Positions 6,748 to 16,317 of a stretch of 64,000 bases of DNA are shown piece by piece. The notes under the pieces were generated by a model. The model did no database searches. It had not been told where the DNA came from and saw nothing but the letters and a program-made list of their open reading frames with translations. The stretch is from CAWGXZ01 sp963826695 (GTDB lineage Bacteria; Pseudomonadota; Gammaproteobacteria; Burkholderiales; Burkholderiaceae_C), in the NCBI GenBank assembly GCA_963826695.1, contig CAWGXZ010000004.1, forward strand, positions 1,488,001 to 1,552,000, written 5' to 3'. Position numbers and translations under genes: made by a program. The stretch's first letter is position 1. Each line of letters opens with the position of its first letter.

Positions 6748-9308
6748 CCGCCCACCAGCGTGCGCGGAAAACCGTGCGCCAGCAGCAGTGCGACCAGTCC
6801 TTGCCCGACCGCGTAGTGCCACAGCAGCATGGTGTTGTCGAAAGTGACCCGGCGTACGCCGTCCAGGCGCCCGGTCGACGACCGCGCCAGCGTGAAGGCG
6901 CCCATCACCAGAAGGATCAGAACCAGCTGACCCTGCAGCACCGACAGCATGTAGACCACCGCTGCATAGCCGCTGGTGGACGGCCGCAGACCGGCTTGCC
7001 ATTGGCCGTAGAGCTCGATGCCGAGCCCGGCCGGCAGCAGCGCAAGCGCCAGCAACAAGCCGACCCGAACGCCGGCGTGGCCGGTGCCTGCGACACCGGC
7101 CCGGGTGCCGCGCAGGGCGCGCGAGGCGTACGCGATCGTCGCGCTCGATCCGGTCCATACCGCTGCCGCGGCCAGCGGATAGCCCAGCGCAGGCAAGGCG
7201 TCGGCGCTGGCGGGCCAGACCCGTGGCGATACCGTCCACAGGTACAGGTATGCGAATACCAGCGAGCCGAACAACATGCCTGAAACCAGCAGCAGCGAAA
7301 TCATCGCCCACCACGAATGCGACGCCGAGCCCGTCACGTACACCGGCACCGTGATGCCGCCGCCGATCGGCACCGGCGCGTGGTTGGCGCCGGGGTCCGA
7401 GCCCCACATCCACCACCACATCATGACCACCGAAAACACGCCGCCTATGACTGCCGGAATCACCAGCTTGGCCGTCAGCAGCAGGAAGAACGCCGCGGTC
7501 CCGGCCGCCGCCAGAAACGGCGTCCAGCCCGGCCCGGGGAGCTGAAGCAGGAACTGCGGCCGGGCATCGACCGCACTCGTCAGCAGCGTCTCGCGGCGCC
7601 CGGTGACAGTGTCCGGCAGGTAGTAGCGGCCGGCTTGCACATCGTCGGCCAGGCCGGGCTGCTCCCACAGCGGCTCGCGGCTGGTGACGATCGGGATGCT
7701 GCGTACCGAATAATTGCCGGTGGGAAGCCACTCCAGCGTGCCGGCATTCCACACGTTGCCGGCCGTCTCGGTGACCGAGAAGCGGAAGTTGCGCGCCAGG
7801 TCGAACAGGAACACCGCCACCCCGGCGGCGATCATGAAGGCGCCGACGGTCGAGATCATGTTCAAGTTGTCCCAGCCCAACCCCGCGCTGTACGTGTAGA
7901 CCCGCCGCGGCATGCCGGCCAGTCCGGTGATGTGCATCGGAAAGAAGGCGACGTTGAAGCCGACGAAGACCAGCCAGAAGGCCCAGCGCCCCAGGCGTTC
8001 GGACAGCGCCCTGCGGCTGACGAACGGAGTCCAGTAATACATCGCCGCGAAAAGCGGAAACACCATGCCGCCGAAGAGCACGTAATGCAGGTGAGCGACG
8101 ATGAAATAGGTGTCGTGCACCTGCAAGTCGAACGGCACCACGGCGACCATCACGCCGGTCAGCCCGCCGATCACGAACACCGCCAGAAAGCCCAGCACGA
8201 ACAGCGCCGGCGTTTTCAGCTGCACCTTGCCCGACGCCATGGTGGCGATCCAGGCGAAGACCTGGATGCCGGTGGGAATCGTCACCGCCATGCCGGCGGC
8301 CGAGAAGAACGCGAGCGACAGCGCCGGGATGCCGGTGGCGAACATGTGGTGCACCCACAGCCCGAAGCTGAGGAACCCGGTGCCGGCCAGCGCCAGCACG
8401 ATCAGCCGGTGCGCCACCAGCGGGGTGCCGGCCATCGCCGGCACGATCAGCGACACCATGCCGGCGGCGGGCAGGAAGATGATGTAGACCTCGGGGTGGC
8501 CGAAGAACCAGAACAGGTGTTGCCACAGCAGCGGGTCGCCGCCGAGCTCGGCGATGAAGAACGGCCAGCCGAAAGCGCGCTCGAGTTCGAGCAGCATGGT
8601 CGCCAGGATCACGGCCGGGAACGCGAACACGATCATCCCGGCGAAGACCAGCATCGCCCAGGCGTAGATCGGCAGCTTGTCGAGCGACATGCCCGGCGCG
8701 CGCGTGCGCAGGATGCCGACGATGATCTCGACCGCGCCGGCGATGGCCGATATCTCGATGAAGCCGATGCCCAGCAGCCACCAGTCGGCGTTGGCGCCCG
8801 GCGAGTATTTCGAACTGGTCAGCGGCGGGTTCATGAACCAGCCGCCATCGGGCGCCTGGCCGAAGAACAGGCTGCCGAAGAACACCGTGCCGCCGATCAG
8901 GTAGGCCCAGAATGCGTACGCCGACAGACGCGGAAACGGCAGGTCGCGCGCGCCGAGCATGTTGGGCAGCAGCAGCACCCCGATGGCCTCGACCACCGGC
9001 ACCGCGAACAGGAACATCATCACGGTGCCGTGCATCGTGAATACCTGGTTGTAGAGCGCCTGGTCCATGAAGGTGTTCTCGGGCACCGCGAGCTGCACCC
9101 GCATCAGCAGCGCCAGGATGCCCGCGGCCACGAAGAAGACGAACGCGGTGGCGATGTAGAAGATGCCGATGGTGGTGTTGTTCACCGCCGTCAACAGCCG
9201 CCAGCCGGTGGGCGGCTTCCAGGCCGCTTCGAGCTTGGCGAGTTCATCGGGCGGACGCGGCAGCGGGTTCGGAAACTGTGGCGCGGCGTGGCTCGGCGAG
9301 CTGCTCAT
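6744..9308 (-). CDS. ctaD: Cytochrome c oxidase, fused subunits I and III
   Basis: An 854-residue fusion. Residues ~35-560 are heme-copper oxidase subunit I, which reduces O2 to water and pumps protons: heme ligand region FTMHGTVMMFLFAVP, the CuB site and His-Tyr link FFGHPEVYIIFLPAAG, and HDTYFIVAHLHYVLFGG with the remaining heme ligands. After a linker carrying periplasmic segments, residues ~640-854 are subunit III-like helices (SHSWWAMISLLLVSGMLFGS onwards). Fused I-III chains occur in caa3-type oxidases. The ATG overlaps the coxB stop by 4 bases. Located in the inner membrane; receives electrons through the CuA site of the upstream subunit II. Confidence 0.95.
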   Translation of the reverse strand: MSSSPSHAAPQFPNPLPRPPDELAKLEAAWKPPTGWRLLTAVNNTTIGIFYIATAFVFFVAAGILALLMRVQLAVPENTFMDQALYNQVFTMHGTVMMFLFAVPVVEAIGVLLLPNMLGARDLPFPRLSAYAFWAYLIGGTVFFGSLFFGQAPDGGWFMNPPLTSSKYSPGANADWWLLGIGFIEISAIAGAVEIIVGILRTRAPGMSLDKLPIYAWAMLVFAGMIVFAFPAVILATMLLELERAFGWPFFIAELGGDPLLWQHLFWFFGHPEVYIIFLPAAGMVSLIVPAMAGTPLVAHRLIVLALAGTGFLSFGLWVHHMFATGIPALSLAFFSAAGMAVTIPTGIQVFAWIATMASGKVQLKTPALFVLGFLAVFVIGGLTGVMVAVVPFDLQVHDTYFIVAHLHYVLFGGMVFPLFAAMYYWTPFVSRRALSERLGRWAFWLVFVGFNVAFFPMHITGLAGMPRRVYTYSAGLGWDNLNMISTVGAFMIAAGVAVFLFDLARNFRFSVTETAGNVWNAGTLEWLPTGNYSVRSIPIVTSREPLWEQPGLADDVQAGRYYLPDTVTGRRETLLTSAVDARPQFLLQLPGPGWTPFLAAAGTAAFFLLLTAKLVIPAVIGGVFSVVMMWWWMWGSDPGANHAPVPIGGGITVPVYVTGSASHSWWAMISLLLVSGMLFGSLVFAYLYLWTVSPRVWPASADALPALGYPLAAAAVWTGSSATIAYASRALRGTRAGVAGTGHAGVRVGLLLALALLPAGLGIELYGQWQAGLRPSTSGYAAVVYMLSVLQGQLVLILLVMGAFTLARSSTGRLDGVRRVTFDNTMLLWHYAVGQGLVALLLAHGFPRTLVGG

Positions 9309-10300
9309 TTCAGGCTTTCGACGTAGCCGGCCACGGCGGCGAGTTCCTCGCCCGTCAAGCGATCGAAGGACGGCATCTTGTTTCCCGACTTGAGGTGCTG
9401 GCTGGCGGCGATCCAGCCGGCCAGCGTGCCGGCGTTGTTCGGCAGCGTGCCGGCAGCGATCGCCAGCCGGCTGCCCACGTGCGTGAGGTCCGGGCCGAGC
9501 ACACCGGCGGCGCTGCTGCCGCGTACCGTGTGGCAGGCCGCGCAGTGGCGGCTGAACAGGGCTGCGCCGCTTGCCCGCATCGGTTCGGCCGCGGCCGGAA
9601 GTTGCTGCGCCGCCAGCCAGGCGTCGAATTCGGGCGGCGCCTGCGCGACCACATGAAACGCCATCCTGGCGTGCTGCGCGCCGCAGAATTCGGCGCACTG
9701 GCCGCGGTACACGCCGGCGCGATCGGCCTGCAGGCGCAGCACGTTGGTGCGGCCAGGGATCAGGTCGAGCTTGCCGGCCAGCTGCGGAACCCAGAAGCTG
9801 TGCAGCACATCGGCCGATTTCAGCCGCAGTTCGATCGCGCGGCCGGTCGGGATGTGCAGCTCGTTGGCGGTGACCAGCATGACGGCGCCGCTCGCATCGA
9901 GGTAGCGCACGCGCCACCACCACATCTCGCCGACGACCTGTATGCGCAGGGCCGACGGGTCGCGCGCGCCGGCGAGTTCGCCCGAGACCTTGAAGGTATA
10001 GACCAGCAGCGCCGACAGCGTGATCAGCGGAAAGACGATGCCCGCGCCGATCACGAAACCCGGTTGGCCGAGCCAGGCGCGGCGCGCCGGCGGCATGAAG
10101 ACGGCGACCGCGGCCAGCAGCATCACGGCGCCGAAGATCGCCGCGCCGCCCCAGCACAGCACCCAGGCGATCTGCGCCGTCTGGGCCGCGTTGCTGCCAT
10201 GCGGATCGAGCGCTGCCGGCAGCCCGGCACAGCCGCCGAGCAGCAGCAGCGGCGGCACTGCTGCGCCGCACCGCCGCGCCGCCGCACCGAAGCGCGTCAC
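9305..10300 (-). CDS. ctaC: Cytochrome c oxidase subunit II with C-terminal cytochrome c domain (caa3 type)
   Basis: A 331-residue subunit II. It starts with GTG overlapping the preceding stop (GTGA) and has a lipoprotein-type signal (PPLLLLGGCAG), two membrane helices (~45-70 and ~85-110), and the CuA cupredoxin domain with HSFWVPQL and the binuclear copper motif CAEFCGAQHARM. The last ~90 residues are a class I cytochrome c with CAACH heme-binding motif and a distal Met in the segment GNKMPSFDRL. This chain accepts electrons from soluble or bound cytochromes and passes them to heme a. The cytochrome domain resembles those of the two upstream genes, suggesting a shared origin. Confidence 0.93.
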   Translation of the reverse strand: MTRFGAAARRCGAAVPPLLLLGGCAGLPAALDPHGSNAAQTAQIAWVLCWGGAAIFGAVMLLAAVAVFMPPARRAWLGQPGFVIGAGIVFPLITLSALLVYTFKVSGELAGARDPSALRIQVVGEMWWWRVRYLDASGAVMLVTANELHIPTGRAIELRLKSADVLHSFWVPQLAGKLDLIPGRTNVLRLQADRAGVYRGQCAEFCGAQHARMAFHVVAQAPPEFDAWLAAQQLPAAAEPMRASGAALFSRHCAACHTVRGSSAAGVLGPDLTHVGSRLAIAAGTLPNNAGTLAGWIAASQHLKSGNKMPSFDRLTGEELAAVAGYVESLK

Positions 10301-11133
10301 TTCAGCGTCTCCAGAAAAGCCGCCATGTTGCGCGCATCGGCCGGCTTGACGCCCAGGTCTGGCATGGCGGAGTCCGGCGCCACTTGTTGCGGCGCACGCA
10401 GCCAGCGCGCCATGTTTTCGGGGGTGTTCGGCAGCACCCCGGCCAGGTACTTGCGGCTGCCGATTGCGGCCAGCGACGGCCCTACCCGGCTGTGCGCCCC
10501 CACCACCCCGGGGATGACATGGCAGGTGACGCAGGCGTACTGCTGCAGGGCGACCATGCCGCGTGCGACATCGGCAGCGCCGCGCGCAGCGTCGGACGCC
10601 GGCGCCGCCGCGGCCGGTGCGGCTGCGGCGGCCTGCGCGGCCCACGCCTGGTAGTCGCGCGGCGAAAGCCCCGGCAGCGTATTCACGAACGCGGTCACGG
10701 CCCACAGGTCGGCATCGTCGAGCCGAAACTCCCAGGCCGGCATGCCCGACATCTTGATCCCGTACTTGATCACCCAGTACAGCTCGGCCGGGTCTTTCCA
10801 CTCGCGTGCCGTCAATGCCAGATTGGCCGGCAGCGGCGTCATGCCGAGCGCGAAGGCATCGGGCGCGATACCGGGCGCGCCGTGGCATTGCACGCAGTGG
10901 GCGCGGTAGAGCTGGGCGCCGCGAGCCACCAGCACCGGGTCGCTCAACGCCGGCACCCGGATATCCCTGCCGTGGCGCTGCACGGCCTGGCGCATTGCCA
11001 GGTTGAGCACCCAGTAGACCGGCGCCGTGTGCTGCAGTGACGCCGCCGGGTTGTAGATGCCGGCCCAGACGAACCAGGCGCCGCCGAGCGCAGCCGCCAG
11101 GCCGAGCCCGCCGAGGATGAGAAGCGTTCGCAC
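10297..11133 (-). CDS. Membrane-anchored di-heme cytochrome c
   Basis: A 278-residue protein with an N-terminal anchor or signal (TLLILGGLGLAAALGGAWFVW) and two cytochrome c domains: heme motifs CVQCH (first domain) and CVTCH (second), with Met ligands in GIKMSGMPAW and PDSAMPDLGV. An Ala/Pro-rich linker separates them. It probably delivers electrons from the glucose dehydrogenase or other periplasmic donors to the oxidase. I chose the GTG at 11133; a TTG at 11151 that overlaps the previous stop (TTGA) is an equally coupled alternative adding six residues. Its stop overlaps the coxB start. Confidence 0.88.
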   Translation of the reverse strand: MRTLLILGGLGLAAALGGAWFVWAGIYNPAASLQHTAPVYWVLNLAMRQAVQRHGRDIRVPALSDPVLVARGAQLYRAHCVQCHGAPGIAPDAFALGMTPLPANLALTAREWKDPAELYWVIKYGIKMSGMPAWEFRLDDADLWAVTAFVNTLPGLSPRDYQAWAAQAAAAAPAAAAPASDAARGAADVARGMVALQQYACVTCHVIPGVVGAHSRVGPSLAAIGSRKYLAGVLPNTPENMARWLRAPQQVAPDSAMPDLGVKPADARNMAAFLETLK

Positions 11134-11147
11134 CGGTCGCCGCCCGA

Positions 11148-11543
11148 TCAATCGCGGTGCAACAGCCAGGCGGCGATGGCCGCCGCATCGGCTTCGCTCA
11201 CCGACATGTCCGGCATCGCCGAACCCGGCGCGAACTGCTGCGGCGTGCGGATCCAGCGTGCCATGTTCCGCGCCGTGTTCGGCAGCCCGCGGCCTACGTA
11301 GACGCGCCGGTCCATGTCGACCAGGGGCGGGCCGACGATGCCGTCGGCGCTGGCAATGCCGGGGATGCGGTGGCACGAACCGCAGCCGTATTCGCGCAGT
11401 GCCACGGCTCCGCGGTCGAGCGTCTGGCGCGACGAAACGGGCGGCGTCGGGCCGGCCGGCGGATCGGCGCAGCCGGCGGCCACCGCGGCGACCAACGTGG
11501 CGGCGCCAGCGGTTGCGCAAAGGCCGAGTGCCGCTCGGCTCAT
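11148..11543 (-). CDS. Single-heme cytochrome c lipoprotein
   Basis: A 131-residue protein with a signal ending in a lipobox-like LVAAVAAGC and one cytochrome c domain with the motif CGSCH and the Met ligand in GSAMPDMSVS. The segment after the heme (VGRGLPNTARNMARWIRTPQ) is clearly related to the second domain of the following di-heme cytochrome (LAGVLPNTPENMARWLRAPQ), indicating duplication within the operon. The ATG overlaps the CtaG stop (ATGA). Likely a periplasmic electron carrier tethered to the inner membrane. Confidence 0.87.
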   Translation of the reverse strand: MSRAALGLCATAGAATLVAAVAAGCADPPAGPTPPVSSRQTLDRGAVALREYGCGSCHRIPGIASADGIVGPPLVDMDRRVYVGRGLPNTARNMARWIRTPQQFAPGSAMPDMSVSEADAAAIAAWLLHRD

Positions 11544-12463
11544 GGCGTCCTGTCGCGCGCCAGCCAGGCGCGCTGCGGAGCGCCTTCGAGCGCACGCAGC
11601 CACCGGGCCAGCAGCGTCACCGCGGCGCCGATGAAGATCGCTCCGGCCGGCACCCACATGATCAGCCCGCCGAGCTGCTGGTCGGCCAGTGCCGTCAGGC
11701 CCCACGGGTTGTCGGCATCGACGTAACTCGGATACCACACGCCCGGCGCGAAGGTCAGCAGCGCGCCCAGGAAGCCGGTGTGCAGCAGGGTCGTCAGCAC
11801 GACGAGCACGGCAACGCCGCCCGCACGCCGGCGCACCAGTGCCCACCAGAACAGCAGCGCCGAAGCGAAGAAGCTGGCGTGCTGAAGGTCGTGGATCGCA
11901 GCGTTGTGCAACCCGGCCTCGAACCAGGCCGGCGCGTGCCAGGCCCATAACGTCAGCGCATGCACGCTCCAGGCGACCGGCGCCGAGACCAGCCAACCCC
12001 AGGCAGCGCGCCAGCGTCGGCCACGGAACGGCCGAACGATGCGTTGGCGGCGCGCGGGTGGAAACACCCAGACCAGCGCCGCCAGCGGTTTGCCGAGCAC
12101 CAGCAGCGGCGCGGCGACCAACATCAGGATCTCGTGCTGCGCCATGTGCGCCGCAAACGAAACGGCTCCCAGCCGGTCGAGCGGCTCGGCCAGCGCCGCG
12201 GCCAGCGCGAGCCAGCCGAGGGCGAACGCCCCGACATCGGCCAGACGGATGCCGCGCTGCCCGCCGCTGGACCGCCAAAGCTGGCGCACGCCGAACCCAT
12301 ACAGCGCGGCGCTGACCAGCAGCGCCGGCCACAGCCACCATGAACGCGGCGACGCTTCGGCGTGCGCGTGTGCCGGGCCCGCCGCGACCAGCGCCAGCGT
12401 CGCCACCGTTACGCAGCGCAGCAGCGGCGGCGGGGTGCTGGCAGCGACAACGTGCCGCGCCAT
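11540..12463 (-). CDS. ctaG: CtaG-like cytochrome c oxidase assembly protein (caa3-CtaG family)
   Basis: A 307-residue integral membrane protein of the caa3-type CtaG family, which helps deliver copper during oxidase assembly. An N-terminal signal ends near AGPAHAHA; about seven hydrophobic helices follow. Family hallmarks are SFAAHMAQHEILMLVAAPLL, the HALTLWAWHAPAWFEAGL block and NAAIHDLQHASFFASALLFW, all rich in histidines suited to metal handling. It lies 8 bases after the glucose dehydrogenase gene and overlaps the next gene. This is distinct from the Cox11-type CtaG of mitochondria-like oxidases. Confidence 0.88.
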   Translation of the reverse strand: MARHVVAASTPPPLLRCVTVATLALVAAGPAHAHAEASPRSWWLWPALLVSAALYGFGVRQLWRSSGGQRGIRLADVGAFALGWLALAAALAEPLDRLGAVSFAAHMAQHEILMLVAAPLLVLGKPLAALVWVFPPARRQRIVRPFRGRRWRAAWGWLVSAPVAWSVHALTLWAWHAPAWFEAGLHNAAIHDLQHASFFASALLFWWALVRRRAGGVAVLVVLTTLLHTGFLGALLTFAPGVWYPSYVDADNPWGLTALADQQLGGLIMWVPAGAIFIGAAVTLLARWLRALEGAPQRAWLARDRTP

Positions 12464-12471
12464 CTCACCGC

Positions 12472-14857
12472 TCACTTCAACTCGTAGGCTACCAGCGCGT
12501 CGCCCAGCGTGGTGCCGAACGATCCATGGCCGCCCGCCGCGACCACGACCAACTGCTTGCCGTGGATGCGGTAGGTCATCGGCGTGGCCTGGCCGCCTGC
12601 CGGCAACCGGCTCTGCCACAGCTTGCGCCCGGTCGTTACGTCGTAGGCGCGCAGGTAGTTGTCCATCGTCCCGCTGTAGAAGACCACGCCGCCGGCCGTG
12701 ATCAAGGGGCCACCCAGGCTGGCCACGCCCATGGGAAAGGGAATCGGCAAAAAAGCCGGCATCTGGTCGCGCACGGTGCCGTGGCGGTGCATCCAGGCGC
12801 GCTGGCCGGTGCGCAGGTCGACACCGGCGATCGCGCCCCACGGCGGCGCCTGGCACGGCAGGCCGATGCGGCGACAGGAACGGTCCGATCTTCACGGCGT
12901 AGGCCGCACCGAGGTTCTCGTTCCAGTGCTCCTGCTTGTCGCCGCTGACGACGTAGCTGACCGCGTCGGGGCGCAGCACCAGCTGGTACGTGAAGGCCAG
13001 CAACGCCGGCGTGCCGACCATGACCTGCCGCACCGGATCGACGGCCACGCCGCCCCAGTTGAAGACGCCCAGGTTGCCCGGGTAGTTCAGCGTGCGCTGC
13101 GTCGATGGCGGCGTGTAAGGCCCGTCATAGCCCATGCGGCGGAACTGGATGCGGCAGATGAGCTGGTCCAGCGGCGTCGCGCCCCACATGTCCTTGCCCG
13201 TCAGCGCCGGGGGCATGAAGCCGAGTGCCGAATGCGGCTGGGTCGGCGAGGCGAATTCGCCGGGCACCGTGCTGGCCGGCGCCGGCAGCTCGCGCACCGG
13301 CAGGATCGGCCGGCCGCTGCGCCGGTCCAGCACGTACAGGTCGCCCTGTTTGGTCGGCATGACGAGCGCGGGCACTGCCTTGCCGTCGATCGTCAGGTCG
13401 ATCAACGACGGCTGGGCCGGGATGTCACGGTCCCAGAGGTCGTGGTGCACCGTCTGGAACACCCAGCGCAGGCTTCCGGTCGCGACGTCGAGCGCGATGA
13501 CGGCACTGGAAAAACGCTCGACCTCCGCACTGCGGCCGGCGCCCAACTGGTCGGGCGACCGGTTGCCCAAGCCGAGATAGACCAGCCCGAGCTGCGCATC
13601 GACGCTGGACGGCGCCCAGTTGTTCGGTGCACCTACGGTATAGGTCTGGCCCGGCGCCAGCGGCGCCGTGGCCTCCGGACGGCCGGGGTCGAAGGCCCAC
13701 ACCAGCCGCCCGCTGCGCGCGTCGAAGGCCCGTATCACGCCGGAAGGGTTTTGCACCAACGCGTTGTCGTTGAGCGAGCCGCCGACGATGATCACGCCGC
13801 CGGCCACGACCGGGGGCGACGTCTGCATGTACGCGCCGGGCTTGGAGTCCGGCATGCCGGCTTTCAGGTCGACGACACCCTTGACGCCGAAATCGATGCA
13901 GGGCTGGCCGGTCTGCGCGTCGAGTGCGAACAGGCGCGCGTCGATGGTGGGCAGGAAGATGCGGCGGCTGCAGGCAGCAGGCTGAAACCCCGGCGGCGCA
14001 CTCGCCGGCGCCGCTGCGGCGCCGCCGGCGCCGTCGAAATAGGCCAGGCCGCGGCAGGTCAGATGCTGGCTGGTGTGGCCGACCTCGATCTGCGGATCGA
14101 AGCGCCAGCGCACCTGCCCGGTGGCCGCATCCAGGGCAATGGCGTGTTGCCGCACGCTGCACAGGTAGAGCAGATCGCCGATCTTCAGCGGCGTGACCTC
14201 GAAGGTGCGCTCGACCGGGTCGCCCGGGCGAAAGGGCTCGCCCGTGTGGAATGTCCATGCGGGCGCGAGGCGGTGCACCGTTTCAGGTGTGATCTCCTTC
14301 AGCGACGAGTAGCGCTGGCCCAGGCCCGTGCCGCCATAGGCCAGCCAGTCGTCGCCCGCGGTGGCGGAAGCATCCGCGCGGCCTTGCGGCTCGGTCGGCG
14401 AGACAGGTGCCTCGGGCAGGCTGCCAGCGACATCGAACGGGTCGCCGGCGATCGAGGTCGCCGCGATGGCGACCACCATCAGCATGGCTGCGGCCAGCCA
14501 GCCGCGCGGGCCGCGCCAGGACGATCGCGCCGAGCCCTGCACCGCGCCCAGTGAACGGTCGATCCAGGGGAGCAGCAGCCACAGGCCGATCACGGCGAGC
14601 AGCGCACCCCTCGGCACGAGCGCCCAACGGTCCAGCCCCACCTCCCACAGCGACCAGGCAGCTGCCGCCACCAGCAGGGCGGCGTACAGGCTCAACGCGA
14701 TACGGCGGCGGCGAACCAGGAGCACGCCACACGCCGCCAAGGCGAGGCCCGCCACGCCATACGCCCAACTTCCGCCCAGCACCGCAAGCCAGGTGCCGCC
14801 TGCGCCGAGCAGGGCGCCCAGGACGATGAGGGTCCAAGCCGTGACGAGCGTCAGCAT
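12472..14857 (-). CDS. gcd: Membrane-bound PQQ glucose dehydrogenase (frameshifted)
   Basis: The N-terminus has five membrane helices (residues ~1-140) as in E. coli Gcd, followed by a large periplasmic PQQ propeller: WLAYGGTGLGQRYSSLKEIT, AWTFHTGEP, ALDAATGQVRWRFDPQ, WAFDPGRPEATAPL, FQTVHHDLWDRDIPAQPSL, and after the break WMHRHGTVRDQMPAFLPIPF and GGHGSFGTTLGDALVAYELK. It oxidises glucose to gluconolactone and passes electrons to ubiquinone. The frame shifts once, near 12866-12872, where one extra base sits in what should read SPIGLPCQ. Total length 2386 is 3x795+1, so repair gives 794 residues, matching the family length of about 796. First gene of the oxidase cluster. Confidence 0.9.
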
Positions 14858-15289
14858 GGCTTCGCGTGGTTCGGCGTCATGTCAATCGAGTCCGCATGGA
14901 ATCAGCATACGGCAACGAAGCGAGAGGCGCTGTTCGCTACCGCACAGAGGCATTGAGTGCACGACACGGCACGGCAGCTCACGCGCGGAACGCCCGCAGA
15001 ACCGCCGCGAACTCCTGGAGCGTGGCGCTGCCGCTTGCTTGCGCACAAGCCGCGCGGCGCACACGCCTTGAATAGTTCGCCATGCTTCGTAGCGATTCGC
15101 GATGATCGCGTCAAGCCGGCAGCGCAGGCGGCTCGACCCCACGATGCGCCTGGCTGCGGTGCAGAAGGATCGTGACTGCGCGATCGCGATGTGCGTCGTC
15201 ACGACGACGCGTGCGTCGTGCAATGTGGCCGGCAGTTCGGTGGTTTGCATCGGAGTCCTCGATGAACCCGCGGGGCCGCGGGCGCCACC
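14858..15289. other. Intergenic stretch, nothing recognised
   Basis: About 430 bases between gcd and the thioredoxin-fold gene. Both neighbours read leftward on the minus strand, so the gcd promoter is expected here. I find no convincing reading frame: the available frames are Arg/Ser/Cys-rich and lack domain features. No clear terminator or operator was seen. Confidence 0.4.
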
Positions 15290-15802
15290 CTACCGGGTCG
15301 AGCGGAGCGCTTTTTCCACTTCACCGACCTTCGCCTTGTTCGGCTCGCCTTCGACTCGCGCGATGACCTTGCCCTGCGCGTCCAGAACGAACACGAATGC
15401 ATCGGCACTGTCGCGCGGGATGTTCAAAGCGCTTTCGAGGTTCGACTCGCCCGAGATCCAGGTCTGGTCGTGGTAGCGCGCCGGAATTTTTTCCTTGGCC
15501 CGCCCGATCGCGTCTTTCTCGCTCATGAAGAAAGGCAGGTCGATGGCGAGCACGTCCCGGATGCGCACCGCGCGCGGGTCGACGTTCTTGCGCAGGGCTT
15601 CGGCCCACAGGCGCGTGTCCCTTGCGGCGTCCCTGCTCGGCGTGACGATCAGGATCGTCTGCTGGCCGATCAGCTGGGCGGCGCTGACCTTTTGCCCCGT
15701 CAGCGCGGTCGCCGTGAAATCGGGGATCGGGCTGCTCGAGAGCTGCGACCAGGCGCCGGCCGGCGCCAGCAGCGCAAGCGCAAGCGTGATGGATGTCTTC
15801 AT
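15290..15802 (-). CDS. Secreted thioredoxin-fold protein without a CxxC motif
   Basis: A 170-residue protein with a clear signal peptide (MKTSITLALALLAPAGAWSQ) and a peroxiredoxin/thioredoxin-like fold: FTATALTGQKVSAAQLIGQQ, TILIVTPSRDAARDTRLWAE and a C-terminal FVFVLDAQGKVIARVEGEP that matches the last strands of AhpC/TSA-like proteins. The position where redox cysteines are normally found reads VTPSRDAA, and no cysteine is present, so a redox role is unlikely. It may act as a binding or chaperone protein in the periplasm. Start chosen at the Met that begins the signal peptide. Confidence 0.75.
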   Translation of the reverse strand: MKTSITLALALLAPAGAWSQLSSSPIPDFTATALTGQKVSAAQLIGQQTILIVTPSRDAARDTRLWAEALRKNVDPRAVRIRDVLAIDLPFFMSEKDAIGRAKEKIPARYHDQTWISGESNLESALNIPRDSADAFVFVLDAQGKVIARVEGEPNKAKVGEVEKALRSTR

Positions 15803-16317
15803 GGAGGTTCTGCCTTTGCCTGCTGTGCGAGGGGTCGGCTGGTCGGCTGCACGCGAGTCCCGGATCGAACTGCCGCCTGCTCGCGACCTGCGTGGGTGTC
15901 GGACCAGTGCCTCGGGCCCCGAGCGTGAGTCATTCAATCGCACTGCACCGTGCGTTTCCGCACACAGCGACCGACCGATCGTGCAGGGGGATACTTTATG
16001 CGCCAACGCACCGACGTGCTGCCGTCAGACGCCCAGCCTCCGCAGTGGATCAAGATCTTGATTGGCGGCACGGATCAAAGGCCGTGAGCTTTTGCCTCTG
16101 GACCGTCGGCAACGCCGCCGCTCTGGCGCTGGCACTCGGCAGCGACTGGCTGCGCGCGGACGGGCCCGACGAAGTGCGCGCGGCGCCTCGCGTGCCGGCG
16201 CGCGCTGGCGGCTGCGGCCGCGGGAAGCGTACCGGCCCGGCGACTTGCGGCCCGCCACTTGCAGCCGTGCCCTGGCTCTTTGCTGACGGGCAACGAACAC
16301 GGCATCGAAGGCTTGCA
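15803..16317. other. Intergenic stretch with one possible 29-residue ORF
   Basis: This region separates the thioredoxin-fold gene (minus) from the CAP-domain gene (plus) and should hold both promoters. At 15998-16087 on the plus strand a short frame (MRQRTDVLPSDAQPPQWIKI...) follows GGGGATACTTT; it is tidy but I cannot show it is expressed. No domain or repeat was recognised in the remainder. Confidence 0.35.

Noticed and set aside
7317..9326. A 669-codon plus-strand frame opposite the cytochrome oxidase gene
   Set aside because: Its His/Arg/Gln-rich composition is that expected for the complement of a GC-rich membrane protein gene; the minus-strand frame encodes an unmistakable oxidase.
12860..12875. 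Programmed ribosomal frameshifting in gcd, relA or mfd
   Set aside because: No slippery heptamer or downstream structure was seen, the required shifts differ between genes, and such control is not known for these families; a sequence error is simpler.
14882..15250. A 122-codon minus-strand frame upstream of gcd
   Set aside because: Arg/Ser/Cys-rich with no hydrophobic core or domain, overlapping other equally poor frames; probably chance in GC-rich DNA.
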